Source of the DNA: Branchiostoma floridae
Taxonomy: Eukaryota > Chordata > Leptocardii > Amphioxiformes > Branchiostomatidae
Length of the DNA: 64,000 bases
Direction: 5' to 3'
Assembly (NCBI RefSeq): GCF_000003815.2
Contig: NC_049988.1
Span: 3,511,971-3,575,970 of the forward strand
Part shown: in pieces, positions 21,601 through 31,100 of the stretch
How the letters are laid out: each line of letters begins with the position of its first letter
Numbering within the stretch: position 1 is the first letter of the stretch
Program-made: the position numbers and the translations under genes
Notes under the pieces: model-generated
What the model was told of the DNA's origin: nothing
Database searches by the model: none
Seen by the model: only the letters and a program-made list of their open reading frames with translations

Positions 21601-24078
21601 CTTTTCAAGATTCGTCCTCAAACCTCCGAGTTCAATATCCCTGTGTATAAAACTTATGGCGACTCTAGCCTGTTACTCACAGTGATGGTGGCACATCCGC
21701 TAGCCTGTTACTCACAGGGTCAGTGTGGGAACCAGGGAAACAACAGAGGAGTAGAAATAGAAAGAAACAGCATGCCTACACCAGGGATGGAACCCAGGCC
21801 AACAGATTACAAACCCAATATGCAAACCACAATGCCAAAAGCACAGAGCTGTCGTTGTGGTCAGTTTGGCAGTGCTTGAACCCCACTGTTACAACAGAAT
21901 CACACACAGACAAACAAAACAATACCTCCATTTTTCATGGAGGAAATAAATGGAGGTAAACTGTACTTACGGACAGCAGAGCCTGTGCTTGATGAGTGCT
22001 GTGAAGATCTGTGAGAAGTACCCCTGCATGGGGTGTTTACTGAACACGCGGTCATTCTGGTATCTCTTACTGTGGGGGACAAACAGACGGTAATGTAAGT
22101 TCATTTCTTTGTTCCAGGATTTGATTTTGTCGTAGAATTGGGCATATTGTATTTTTCCAGCAGTATTCTAAGTTTGAGGTTGAAACTATCTTATCATGTT
22201 GTGTCAAGATCTGAACTTCTCGCTCCCAGTTCTCGCGATGTCTCGCAGTGTCAATCACGCGTCTTTCGCTCACAATTCCTGCATATGACGTACGCCTCGT
22301 CATACGCCCATGATTAATATTTAACAGTGTAAGATGGCTAAAGTACAATGGTGGCAGTATATGAAAATATTATGCCATCAATTGATGGTATTGTAAATTC
22401 ATCAAAGTTTGTGGCCCATAAATTTCCTGACATGGTGAAAATAGAAAAAATGTAATATCTTCTAGCTGGAAACAACAGTAGGAACACTTTACCATTCACT
22501 AGAGTGATACTTTTGCATTGGAAAGGTGGCCACAAAAATATTATGACTACCAACGTAAAGAATACTCTATTTCAAAATCTACAGTAACTCTAAGGTTTGG
22601 ATGAGACCTGAACTTCTCCAGAGCCAGTGCCTCTGTGGACTGCTCCTGGCAGGAGGGCTGCGAGGGCGGCCACTTGATCTTCCCCGTGCCTCGTAACTGT
22701 CCATACCGGCTGGACTTGGAGGGGGCGCTGACGTCTATGGACGGAAGCTGAAAACAAACAATTTATACATGTAGTTGAAAAAGTACTTGCCAAATTCTGT
22801 TATCGCAACTAATTATAACTAAACAACATTACAGTTCAGTTCAGAGAGGTACCGGTACATGCTTCTAAGTTCTATCTCTGCTTAGCACTCAGCACCAATG
22901 AGGAAGAGTATGCGAGTTAAACACAGTCATCACTATCAGCAGACTAGCCCCCTGCTGTACTGGCTAAAGAAATGGAGATGGGTGCCACCCTACCCATCTG
23001 TTACAGATGTATGGGCAACTTTATTTAACACCAGTAGCTGCAGTTGTGTAAATTACCAAGGGTAACATAATATAGGTGGCAGTCTTTTCAATACTTAGTT
23101 GTTTACAAGTACTTGCTCCAATTTAAGGTCTCCTCCCTGGCAAAATTGCGCCATTACAGATACTGGGCAAAGTGATACTGACAGACAGAATAATCGCTTT
23201 CGGTAGTAGTAGTACCGGTGTGACCAACTGGCACTGATCAAACCGTATCTACCCTCTGGGTGTGTAACACTTAATAATGCTTTACAATGTACGGTACATA
23301 TGTAGCACTTAGACGATGGAGTAGGCAACTTGCAAAACAAATATTTTGATGGTGGTTTTGAGTTCACATTGAAGCGGACAAATAAGGGAATAGGCACCTG
23401 TCAAAACACTTCATTGCGAACAAGAAAACACCACCAATATCTCTGCATCTACATTATGTAGCCAAGTAGGACTTATGACTTACCTGTTGTTTACTGGCAG
23501 GTGTATTGAGAAGCCCAAGGAGTCTGGCTAATTCTTTCGACTCCCTGTAAGCACAAGACAAAAATCTAGATGAAATCGGATCTCTTGTTACTCATTGAGA
23601 CTGCATTTACTAGATCCTTAAACAGAATTTGGCAATACTTTTTTAGTATTGCCAAATTCAGGATCTGTTATTGCAACTAAATGATAAACAATTCAGTTCA
23701 TTTCAGAGAGGTTACATTTGGCTCTCCACAAATAACAAAAATATTACGATGTTGAGACCATAGCATGTCTAGAACAAAAGACACAAAAAACAAATTTCTG
23801 CTGCAGTACTAACGTCAAACACCAGGGGACCCTTGACCCTTGTCTGACCAACCCTAACCTAATACATTGGTACCAAATATCATAATTACAATCGATCCAG
23901 AAGCTCTTAAATTATGCTGACCATTAATATATGGAAACACAGACAGACAGACACAAACACACACTGAAAGACACATAAAAAACAATGCCTCCACTTTTGA
24001 TGGAGGTGACAACTAAAGAAAGTGTTGTACATACTGTTTTGACTCCAGGTTCTTTCCCTTCTTCTCCTGTCCAGGCAT
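621..24078 (-). CDS. NEK10: NEK10 serine/threonine kinase gene, 32 exons, C-terminal end off window
   Basis: Never-in-mitosis-related kinase 10, a NEK with armadillo-type repeats before the kinase domain; in vertebrates it acts in motile cilia and a DNA-damage checkpoint. Exons read from splice sites (high to low coordinate): 24035-24078, 23484-23544, 22608-22747, 21971-22069, 20121-20205, 19607-19648, 19353-19431, 18969-19036, 18438-18517, 17326-17412, 17012-17101, 16202-16241, 15761-15852, 14677-14828, 13948-14087, 13339-13403, 12222-12324, 11328-11456, 9964-10008, 9544-9685, 8857-8978, 8150-8252, 7953-8031, 6945-7074, 6240-6310, 5476-5625, 4676-4911, 3882-4091, 2670-2847, 2323-2375, 1644-1759, 621-731. 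All join in frame and give 1114 codons; human NEK10 is about 1170 residues. The start MPGQEKKGK resembles human MPDQDKK. The last visible exon ends at a GTAAGG donor, so about 50 residues lie off the left edge. Exon 2323-2375 is the least conserved, supported mainly by phase. Confidence 0.95.
1044..1104. repeat. (CA)n/(CT)n microsatellite
   Basis: Compound dinucleotide tract: CACACG variants, then (CA)n, then (CT)n. In a NEK10 intron. Confidence 0.9.
1470..1625 (-). repeat. tRNA-derived SINE copy (family with AGAGGTCC head)
   Basis: On the minus strand the head carries a B-box-like GGTTCGAATCC (plus 1555-1565) preceded by ACCCAGAGGTCCCAG, followed by CCTTGGGAGAGCCACTTAACAC, a tail resembling invertebrate tRNA-SINE bodies. 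The segment 15885-15985 (plus) shares the head and the CCTTGG tail. No tRNA cloverleaf is completed, so this is a SINE, not a functional tRNA. Confidence 0.6.
3178..3830. repeat. 22-bp minisatellite in a NEK10 intron
   Basis: About 30 copies of a 22-bp unit of the type CATCAATGTGGTACCTATCT plus two bases, with variants (GTAGCACCAATCTAG). Copies at about 3330-3600 are the most homogeneous. Because 22 is not a multiple of 3 and the unit lacks stops in the plus frames, it creates a spurious open frame with a 22-residue period. No gene here. Confidence 0.9.
4452..4659. repeat. MITE family C (CTGTAAATGC ends), copy 1
   Basis: About 208 bp, starting after TA with CTGTAGATGC and ending GCATTTACAG, so the ends are inverted repeats. 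The interior has inverted blocks such as CGCAAACTTAAA and TTAAAACCACC(A/G). A related element is at 44857-45053, with truncated or diverged relatives at about 17582-17700, 28990-29165 and 37830-37920. Confidence 0.7.
5296..5475. repeat. Tandem duplication abutting a NEK10 splice donor
   Basis: Two roughly 85-bp segments share ACAGTGCAGTTTCTTTA, TCAGAGGG or ACAGAGGGC, and GTGCTAAACTC(C/T)CAC. The second ends exactly at the donor of exon 5476-5625. Confidence 0.6.
6420..6575. repeat. Partial MITE related to 7506-7928
   Basis: Its right end ACAGGTTTGACTG followed by TA, and internal blocks CAATGGGGAAAA, GGCCAGGTGGTCGCTA, match the element at 7506-7928. A clean left end was not found. Confidence 0.6.
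7075..7450. repeat. Tandem duplication next to a NEK10 splice acceptor
   Basis: Two copies about 190 bp apart share GTGATGCCACCTAGCAG, AAGGTACTGCAG, CACTTCAGT and AAGCATGCTCATGGATCC. The first begins at the acceptor of exon 6945-7074, and the second retains a similar CTAGAG acceptor-like sequence. Confidence 0.7.
7506..7928. mobile_element. TA-flanked MITE, 423 bp
   Basis: The ends are inverted repeats of about 25 bp (CAGTCAAACCTGCCCAAG at left; the right end reads CTTGGGGAGGTTTGACTA) and both are flanked by TA, the signature of Tc1/mariner/pogo-type insertion. No transposase is encoded. It lies in a NEK10 intron. Confidence 0.75.
9057..9215 (+). repeat. Dispersed repeat family B, copy 1
   Basis: Blocks GGGTGG(T/C)GCCCATC, CAGGGGGCTA, ACTGTGTTAAACT, CATACTCTT and CTGAGTGCTAAGCA recur inverted at 22870-23010. 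Probably a SINE-like element; it lies directly beside the pogo-like MITE at 9222. Confidence 0.6.
9222..9395. mobile_element. pogo-like MITE, 174 bp, copy 1 of 4
   Basis: TA-flanked, with termini CAGTAGAAGCCAGTTAATTG at left and the complement of this (slightly diverged) at right. Internal landmarks: CCGGATAATTGCAC and AGCTGGCAAAT. Too short to encode a transposase. Other copies: 30737-30910, 38181-38354, 47289-47455. Confidence 0.85.
9424..9490 (-). repeat. tRNA-like SINE head
   Basis: On the minus strand, an A-box-like AAGTGGGTAGAGTG and a B-box-like GAGTTCGATCCCC are spaced as in a tRNA, but the ends do not pair as an acceptor stem. Called a SINE remnant, not a functional tRNA. Confidence 0.45.
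9795..9860 (+). repeat. tRNA-like SINE head
   Basis: A-box-like TAATGGTTAGAGCATTGGG and B-box-like GGGTTCGATAT on the plus strand, with no acceptor stem closure. Confidence 0.45.
11100..11185 (-). repeat. Leu/Ser-tRNA-like SINE head
   Basis: On the minus strand, GCATGGCCAAGCGGTCTA resembles the D-arm of a class II tRNA and GGGGTTCGAACCCC is a perfect T-arm/B box. The flanks do not form a 7-bp acceptor stem, and the sequence lies in a NEK10 intron. Confidence 0.5.
11705..11935. repeat. SINE-like unit with GGTTCGATTCCC and CAGAGCTGTTG blocks
   Basis: Two head-to-head tRNA-box-like pieces: CCCGGGTTCGATTCCCG on plus at about 11735, and GATCGAACCCGGG on plus (B box on minus) at about 11820. Then comes AAAAGCTCAGAGCTGTTGG, shared with 21425-21575 and 21735-21893. 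Confidence 0.5.
12570..12741. mobile_element. Snap-back palindromic element
   Basis: The left arm runs GTTAATGACCCGCC...GGTGTCATAACGCCTGG...CTATAG...AAAACCACCT; the right arm is its near-complement ending GGCGGGTCATTAAC. The arms are about 80 bp with a short loop at about 12650. No coding content. Confidence 0.75.
13083..13200. repeat. Near-perfect palindrome, 52-bp arms
   Basis: TCGCTATTTTTGATTGGTCA and ATGAATCGACACCGG on the left mirror GTCAATTCATTCTGACCAATCAGAGGAGCGA on the right. The centre is a second small array of CACCGG/CCGGTG half-sites. It may be the core of a larger inverted-repeat element (12744-13297). Confidence 0.7.
15885..15985 (+). repeat. tRNA-derived SINE copy, same family as 1470-1625
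   Basis: It contains AACCAGAGGTCCTGAGTTCAAATCTGC (B-box-like GAGTTCAAATC) and GTGCCCTTGGAAAAGG, matching the opposite-strand copy near 1.5 kb. It lies in the NEK10 intron next to exon 15761-15852. Confidence 0.55.
16678..16932. mobile_element. Fold-back element, ~95-bp arms
   Basis: The ends are AGTAAGGTTCTT and AAGAACCTTACT. The arms share AGGCACAACCAAGGAGTACT, CCAACATTTCG, and CATCATCAGGGTAGAATGACT with their complements. The 60-bp centre contains GCCAATGTAGGTGGCGCT, also found at 31690 and, inverted, in the tubulin intron (54762) and near 55390. Confidence 0.8.
19934..20110. repeat. Dispersed repeat family A, copy 2
   Basis: Second copy of the family described at 341-592, in the NEK10 intron between exons 20121-20205 and 19607-19648. 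Its right end lies about 10 bp from the donor of exon 20121-20205. Confidence 0.7.
20251..20450. mobile_element. Palindromic MITE, exactly 200 bp
   Basis: The terminal inverted repeats are about 72 bp: TCATAATTCCACCAGGTGCC at left, and the right end reads GGCACCTGGTGGAATTATGA. The arms continue through a CCGCCACC...AAACGTT...ATAGAGG block. A 50-bp spacer carries no ORF. In a NEK10 intron. Confidence 0.85.
21420..21895. repeat. Two tandem SINE-like copies
   Basis: Two units, about 21420-21575 and 21735-21893, share GAGGAGTAGAA, AGAAAGAA, GGGAT(C/G)(A/G)AACCC, CAGATTACAAA, CCAAAAGC(T/A)CAGAGCTGT and GGTCAGTTTGG. They match 11788-11935. In a large NEK10 intron. Confidence 0.6.
22870..23010 (-). 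repeat. Dispersed repeat family B, copy 2
   Basis: Inverted copy of the family at 9057-9215, with CTTAGCACTCAG, AGTTAAACACAG and TAGCCCCCTG on the plus strand. In the intron between NEK10 exons 22608-22747 and 23484-23544. Confidence 0.6.
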
Positions 24079-24104
24079 GGTGACAGGAATAATAACCACA
24101 CAGA

Positions 24105-24125
24105 TCACCCAACTCCTACCAGCAT
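24105..24125 (-). other. Six-codon upstream ORF before the NEK10 start
   Basis: An ATG at 24123-24125 reads six codons to a TGA at 24105-24107, about 26 nt upstream of the NEK10 ATG (24076-24078). It would lie in the 5' UTR if transcription starts further right without an intervening splice. No transcript evidence. Confidence 0.4.
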
Positions 24126-24479
24126 GGTTCACTACTCACTGGTAGTGTGGTGCTCCTCCGTAAAAAAAAAAATGAAATCAAATAAGTGTAAAAGACAGAA
24201 ACCAGTACAAACATGTTCACGTACACGCACGTAAATATAGAATACAACACGGTGTATTCTGTATCACCCGAGGTACCAGCCCGACCGCGGGTCAGATCGC
24301 CCTGACGGCAATGTTCCAACGTCCGAATCACATATTTGAGTTTTCGACCGCACAGCACTGGTGTGCGCAAAGTATGTTCGAAATATTCAATGGAAGCCTG
24401 CCAGTGTGTGATACAACTTTGAAGCCTGTGGTACGGCTTTTTATCACATGGTCCAGAACACCTGTACCAAACGTTAATG

Positions 24480-25090
24480 AGGCCCAGGTATGACATAAAT
24501 CACATACCCGGAATGCAATTATCTCGCAATTGTCTCGCAAAGAACAAATTACGCTCATACAGACTGTTCAAATCCACCTACAACGAAGAAGAGTACCTTA
24601 GAATTCCGAACGAACGACAAAGAACTACAATCACCAAACTGCGACTCAGCTGCCACAAACTCCGTGTTGAAACAGGGAGGCACAACCGTCAACCGCACAC
24701 CTCTGGAGCAAAGAATCTGTCAGTTTTGTAACATGAACAAGGTCGAAGATGAAGCCCACTTTTTATTAGATTGTAGTTTATATAGTAATGATAGAAGTAT
24801 TCTTTTTAGCTTTATTATAGGAAAGTTCCCTCGCTTTGAATCTTTGTCTAGTGTTGAAAAATTCATTTTTCTTATGAGGTTTGATAGAACGACATTATAC
24901 AAACACATCTCAAGCTACATATTCAACATTACTAAGAAACGAGAAGAAGCCGAACAAATGTATTAGACTAGTTTTAGAATCCATGTTTTAGAAACCATGT
25001 GTACTGCATTACTACCTTTTGTATCTATATGCCTGTACTTAGCCCGATAGGGCATGAATGTGCAATAAAGGCTATTATTATTATTATAAT
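24480..25090 (+). mobile_element. 5'-truncated non-LTR retrotransposon 3' end
   Basis: Two overlapping frames, broken by a frameshift at about 24650-24670, encode the C-terminal part of a reverse-transcriptase protein: ITKLRLSCHKLRVETGRHN, then PLEQRICQFCNMNKVEDEAH and FLLDC. The CxxC...H...C pattern is the zinc-finger-like domain found after the RT in jockey/CR1/L2-type LINEs. A stop is followed by an AATAAAGGC(TATTAT)n tail, typical of these elements. The RT core is absent, so this is a dead 5'-truncated copy. It lies just upstream of NEK10. Confidence 0.75.
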
Positions 25091-26313
25091 GTTTGACATG
25101 TGCGTTCTGGGTTGGGTGATAACTTGGGTTATCACATGACACATGCTATTATCAAACAGGCTTCCATCGAATAATACAGGCTTTCCCCCAATTATTCGAA
25201 CACAGTGTGCTGATCCGTGTGTGCAGGCGCTACGCTCCATCCCGGAGCATGCGGACCTGAGTGAGTGAGTGAGTGAGAGTGTGCTGACTGCGTCAATCAC
25301 TGTCAAAAATTTGAATACTCATTGACAAGTCAATTACACAACAAACTAAAAGAATGGTTTACCAATCTAATTTAATCACTGCAATGGCTTTTCACCTTTA
25401 TATATTGAGGATCATCACATTTGCATAACAAATAGGATTTAGAGTATGAATGACAGTCAGACAACTTCAAATTTAGGTGTCATTTTTCACAACAAACAAT
25501 TCAATCAAACCGTTCAATTTATATCAATCTTTCCAATCACATACTTAAGTTATTCATCTTACTCCGACAATTATGAGAAATCAACAATTTTCAAATACTG
25601 GAATAAATTAACACTATTACAGCAAAGGTGCAAGAAAAAGTTAGCAAATCAGGTTATGAAGTTTGACCCCTGACCTCTTGCAAATCGGTTACACTAACAT
25701 GGCTCTCAAGAGATCACTTGCTGTTTTGACAATCGAATATTGTTTTAAGTCAACGTTCGTAGTTTTTGCGCAAAACAACAACCCTTTCATGAGTTCAAAA
25801 TATCTTTGAGCTACCAAGACTTTATGTCTTGGGAAGAATTTTGTTTAGGTTGTCTTACTTAAGAGCGATCAAGACCCTCCCACTTTTTCAGAGATTTCCG
25901 AGTGTTACAGTCTTACAAAAATGTATAACAATGAATGAGCTAACATTGCATATAATGGCATTACGACACTGAGTACGTGCACTGCTTGCAACAAAAGAAA
26001 GTATAACTTACGAATCAAGCCAAAAATAACGTAGGGAAATGGGTACAAGCACAGACAACTAAGGAACGGAGCTAAAACTCGAGTTGACTTTTCCCTGATC
26101 GTACATTTTTGCCCAGAAAAGATGGCCCCTAAAATCTCGAAACACCAACCTGTTTTGAGTTCTCCGATTCGCCAGATATCCTTAAAGATCAGACCAAGTC
26201 CTTTAGGTATTTTGCAAGAATTTGTCTTGATGATTTTCGAGTAAACTGGTTGTATAGATCGCGGAATTTCTGGAGGAAAACTTGGGGATCACCCTGCCCT
26301 CCCACCGATCACT

Positions 26314-26367
26314 GTTGCCAAAGTGACGTCAAGTATTCACATGCAAATTAAGCCCGGCGTGACGTCA
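26314..26367. promoter_or_regulatory. X-box-like site, two CREs and an octamer
   Basis: GTTGCCAAAGTGAC (26314-26327) fits the RFX X-box consensus RYYNYY-N(1-3)-RRNRAC. A perfect CRE TGACGTCA overlaps it (26324-26331), and a second lies at 26360-26367. ATGCAAAT, the POU octamer, lies at 26341-26348. Such clustering within 54 bp suggests an enhancer or promoter. Which neighbour it serves is not determined by sequence. Confidence 0.45.
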
Positions 26368-26644
26368 CGCCCGGATCTGACCAATCTGAAGAGTTCTCTC
26401 ATACGCTTAGGGACAGGTGGGCGGAGGGTTGGGCTACTTGCTATCAAACTTCAAAGCAGATGTTTGGCGCCGTCTGGTTTTGACGTGTTTTTAGGCGTTT
26501 TTATTGGGCCTTGTATTTCGCTATGTGTTCTTTTTGTTCGCCAAAGAAAACCGTCTTGCAATCTTAATAAATTAAATCAAATAAAGAAAACTTGACGATA
26601 TAGAAAGCTTTTACCTAACTTTACTGTGTCACCGGAAGGATGAC

Positions 26645-26697
26645 CTGAACTGAACTGAACTGAACTGAACTGAACTGAACTGAACTGAACTGAACTT
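26645..26697. repeat. (TGAAC)n microsatellite, ~10 copies
   Basis: Perfect pentanucleotide array in the NEK10-SENP intergenic region. Confidence 0.95.
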
Positions 26698-27934
26698 ACC
26701 TAACCTCTGTTTTGTTGGAAAGTAGGCTTGGGCCGCCAGCCGCATCATTCACTTGGAATGGTATTAACTTAGAAAACAGGTATTCGTTGTTGTTGTCTTT
26801 TTTTAAAAGCAAATAGCACGAATAGAGAAAGCAATGCTTGTGTAGATGAGGGGAAAAAAACACAGAATTATCTTTTGAATTCATGGCAATTCCATGTGGT
26901 GTCCAAACGGCACTCTTTCAAAGTGTGGCATTTAACGGTTAACGTTACGTTATGAATCCGAGTCTAGGGATAAAGTAACCCAAAGTCTTACTTGTATCCA
27001 CCAAAGTATTTTCAAAGTTCAGAATTATCATTAAAAGGGTGATTCTGAGTAAAATTCTTGAGATTCCAAAGAACACTAACAGAAAGCATTCTCAGAAAGT
27101 TTCCGAAACAGGCAGGGTCTCGCAGTTCAGGGATGTCTTTCACTATACACTATCGTCCATGTGACATGTACATTTTATGTAGCCTTAAGCGCCCCAAGAA
27201 TAAAGAAAGGGAGATTAGTACGTTTATTGAGTGCTCCTGGCTGAAAATATTAGGTAGCGTAGCATACTTAACGTATACATTTTTTCTTCTCTACTTAAAA
27301 ATAGTCATTATTTTTCATGACACAAACATTTGAAACATCAAATCACAACAAGAACAAGCTTCAAATTGCCTGAAGTTGCCATCAATAGTTGGACTTTCAC
27401 TACTCATTAGAGAGTAGAGTCATAAGTTCTTAAGCCCAAGCTTGACTTGCCCAAGCAAATGTCACCTAACAGTGAAGCAAATTGACCAAATAACTGATAA
27501 AGTAGTCATCAACTAATGCATGGCTAGATAAAAATATTAAAGTGATAAAGAAAAACTGTTTTCTCAGAACTTTAAAAAAGAACAGAATGTCCCAAATTAC
27601 ATGAGTAAAGATGCCTCGCTTGTTGCACTGGCGTCGTTTTCTTAGAACTTTGTAGGAAAAAGAATGCCCTTGAATAGAAGAGTAGTTGTGCTAACGCCGT
27701 GTTACAACTGTTCCCTGACTTTTTTTGTTTGTTTGTTTGAACCTTTGTTTATTCATGAGAAGCTCAAATCGGCCAGCAGGCCGCTTTTCATTGAGGTCAT
27801 GAGGGAGGTCAGGGTCATTTTTGCGTCTTAACAGTGCACTTTGATTGTGGACGCTGATTGTGGATCCCAATAAAATTACAGTCAAAGTATGCTGAGAAAA
27901 ACGCAATGAACCCAACATCTGCTTGTAGATTAAG

Positions 27935-27946
27935 TTTCCCGCCAAT
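27935..27946 (+). promoter_or_regulatory. E2F-type site fused to a CCAAT box upstream of SENP
   Basis: TTTCCCGC (27935-27942, E2F consensus TTTSSCGC) runs directly into CCAAT (27942-27946), about 120 bp before the chosen SENP ATG. This is a plausible core promoter of a housekeeping gene; no TATA was seen nearby. Confidence 0.4.
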
Positions 27947-28009
27947 ATTTGACACTAACCTTTGACCTACAGTTCCCGTCGTGCCCCGCGCGCAGTGACC
28001 CTGTCGTCC

Positions 28010-28102
28010 ATGTTGGTTTTCATGCCGCTTTTTCTGACGGAAATTGTTCAACCTTTCGCGAAATGTTGGCCTCTTTTTCAGAGAAAGTCCGCTCAATTAT
28101 AA
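28010..28102 (+). other. Overlapping upstream ORF at the SENP start
   Basis: An out-of-frame ATG at 28010 opens a 30-codon ORF that ends at a TAA (28100-28102) after the chosen SENP start at 28063. If the transcript begins upstream of 28010 it could damp translation; if it begins after, it is irrelevant. Confidence 0.35.
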
Positions 28103-31100
28103 CATCAGTGACGTCTGCAGTGAGTCCAAGTTCAAGTCCCACCACAGAGAGGAGCAGAAAGCGCCAATTCGAGAGGTAAGTCGTTCTTTTTTTGTGAGGA
28201 ACTTTACTGTATGTAGGCCCTAGAAAATGATGGCGTGGGGTTTTTCGTTTTTCGCGGCCTTTTTCCTTTTCCCGCTGCGTCAAGACCATACACGCGAACT
28301 CCTTATTCCGTAAGAATTCCATAAATTATACTCCACGTTTGTTCAAAATCATTTTTTGGCTGTTTAGGTGACAGGAACTGGTTGTATAGACGCATGTTTA
28401 GTGTCCATAGATTGAAAGGTATTGTCACTAGAATTGGCACATGTTCAGGATCTGACGTATCTATAATTACAGTATTCGAAACCGGCCTTGGAGATTTTAT
28501 CACAAGAAATTTCTAAGTCTTAGTTGAGTTTTTATCTTTACTGGCTACTTCTTTATGTAAGAACTCAAAGAAGTATTGTATCAAGCTACATAGGTATGTG
28601 TTCACCTTCCACTCTACTCTAAAGTTGTTGTTGTTGAGCCTACTATATATATATTTGAGTTTCATAATTTGGGTATTTTGACTGTTATGTATAAGTTTTG
28701 TTAAAGAAACCATTTGAATATGACATACATTTGTACAAGGATTTTGCCAGACTTTTCACCTTTTCGTTTGCGACAACTTGACCAGGTTTGTCAAAAGTGT
28801 GTCAGCTTGAAGTAAAAATGTGACTTTAGCTCTATTATGTAACAAATTATGATGTATACTGTGTTGTAAATTATTGCAGTAGATCCATTTATTCTCACAG
28901 TAGGAGGGGAAAAAGGTGGTTCCTGTGGTGATAATGTTCACAATTGACTGTTCTGATTGAATTCACGGTGGATCAAAAACACGAAATTAAACTAATGCGG
29001 TAGCGGCTGTACTTTCAAGAATTACACCTATATTATGGCTATCAAGTTATTTACCAATTGCAGTAATGTACATACTTCAAAGCAAAAATGTTTGCACAAA
29101 TCGCAGGGATTTAATTTCGTGGTAGAGAAAAAAAAGAAGCATTTTCAGTGGTTTTAAGTTTGCATTCAAGAGGTCACTTTAAAAAAACATGAACATTTAA
29201 CTGCCACAATTTCAACAAGCATTTCAACTTTTACGGTATACAATGTACTGTAGTAGGCCAAATAAAACAAATGATCATCATAGCATTTAGAGAAGAGTAC
29301 CCAACTACCAACACAGGCAAAATAAGAAACTGAATGTGTGTGTTACAAAATACTGTTGGTTGTTTGTATTATAAATAAAAAATACAGATACAATATAAGC
29401 AATAAAACATGATAGTATATGAATATGTAACTCAAGCATGGACAATGTAATAAGCCTTCTCACATTCCTGTCGCCGCACATGCGTCCTAACTAATGTGAG
29501 AAGGCTTATGTCACCTAAAAGACAGAAACTTCATTAAACTGTATACACTTACTAGTATGTTCAGGAAGTTATGACTGAAAAGTCTTTCAGTTTGGCTTTT
29601 ACTGTTGATGAAAGGATCTAGCTTTTCTTTTAGTTCCAAAGTTTATTTGTGTTCACTGTGAGGTTTACAATCCATAGTTAACATACATGAACTGAACAGA
29701 TTTGAATTATTAGTTAAAGGTGAAAAGTGCAATGTACATGTACTGGAAACAAATTCATCTCCACAAAGATAAAAGAAATTCTTTCTGACAGGATTTACAG
29801 GCTCATAGTCATACTTTTCCTCCTGTAGCTTTTAATATAGACTGATCCATATGTAGTGGTGCGTACCTGAGCTCACATTCTGTTTCAGGTCCGGACTCGT
29901 GTCCATAGACTCAGGTTCAGGTCCGGACTTGTAAGTGATTTCGTGAGTTCACTAATGGTCGTCAATGTAGGCAATGTTTTTCGTCCTTTCTTGGCACAAA
30001 TGTCTCTATGATCTATCTATAAAAGGTTTTATACATACATAAATGTTAGTTTTTTGCAAGTCCAAGAACTGGTTTTCAATGTTCCGGTTTTAACTGGGCT
30101 TGAAGTTGAACCGAAACTTTTTGCAAGTCCAGTTCCTGTTCGGCGAACCATTACGGACCACGGCACTAGTCGTAATACATTAGAAAAGCATGTTTAAATT
30201 TTGTGCAATTAATTCATGATGGGAAGTCCGCCATAAACAGTTCAAGATTAAAAGTATCTCCATGTTGTATAAAGATGTTGAAGTAACTTTAAAAAGTAAG
30301 AAAATAAACATCTACTCTCTTTCTAGCAATGACGAGGTGTATCCAGATGACTGCCTCATCACTCCACCTGTGAAAAGGGCAAGAATTGCTGCAGTCGCAG
30401 GTAAAAAGTTGTGCTACTTCTCTCCTCAGATAAATCAGATAAAGGAAATCTAGGCAGCCAGATATACTACCGGTATGTAAAAAAAAAAAAAAGAGAGAGA
30501 ATACAAAATTCGAAAGAATTGACAGTTCTTGCGGGAGTCATATGAGCATCAGAGTCAATAAACGGTATGTAGAATTGTACTTTGTTGTACAGGGGATAAG
30601 AAATATTGCAATTCAAAAAATTATTGACACACAGGGCCATCCAAACACATTTTGCATTAGAATTCATGTGTCAAGCATTTATCCTATAGGAAACAACTTG
30701 CACCAACTTGACCAAGGTTGCATTAGTTTGGTAGTATAGTAGAAGCCGCTTAATTGCACGGCCTATTTGCCAGTGAATTTCGTGCAATTATCCGGCTTGT
30801 GCAATAATACGAAGTTGTCTAGCTGAACCGTACCTGTTTGGGATTTGCGGATTCTGTGCAGTTAACAGAAGTGTGCGTTTATCTGTTGTGCAATTAAGTG
30901 GCTTCTACTGTACCAAAAAATTGCATGTAAATGACTTTGATAAAAAAATATTGAATATACCTGACCATATATTGAAAGACGTCTTCAGAATGTTGTTTTG
31001 CGATGCAGTATGATACTATATCAGACATACTAATTTTACATTAAATGCCTCTAAGTTTGTTTTTCTGTTTTGTATGTTTGTTTGTTTGTTTGTTTGTTTG

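Larger units (their letters stand above)
12222..24078 (-). other. NEK10: NEK10 N-terminal armadillo-type half (part of the NEK10 gene)
   Basis: These 17 exons encode residues 1 to about 489. The sequence is leucine-rich and helical, as expected of armadillo-like repeats. Blocks strongly resembling vertebrate NEK10 include FSKHPMQ (21971-22069), RLLRSLCGD and VPVLL (17012-17101), WILVQLCEDP (15761-15852), ALTELVLNDTNAYQ (13948-14087), FRTLRFLFSMERNR (13339-13403) and FPPDLFEMFIDIGHYIRD (12222-12324). The 40-nt exon 16202-16241 (SLLHYDSLNLLWN) was placed because the flanking exons 17012-17101 and 15761-15852 are out of phase without it. The region upstream of the kinase is assumed to serve as a docking or regulatory scaffold; that is inferred from the fold, not visible here. 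Confidence 0.9.
24126..28062. other. NEK10-SENP divergent intergenic interval
   Basis: NEK10 reads leftward and the SENP gene rightward from here. It holds the LINE remnant (24480-25090), a (GAGT)n stretch at about 25258-25278, a CRE/octamer/X-box-like cluster at 26314-26367, a pentanucleotide repeat (26645-26697), and an E2F/CCAAT site before SENP. No protein-coding gene was recognised, although non-coding first exons of either flanking gene could lie here. Confidence 0.6.

Noticed and set aside
24480-25090. Host zinc-finger gene upstream of NEK10
   Set aside because: The CxxC...H...C block follows an RT-type C-terminal helix region, is frameshifted, and ends in a LINE-type TAT-repeat tail.
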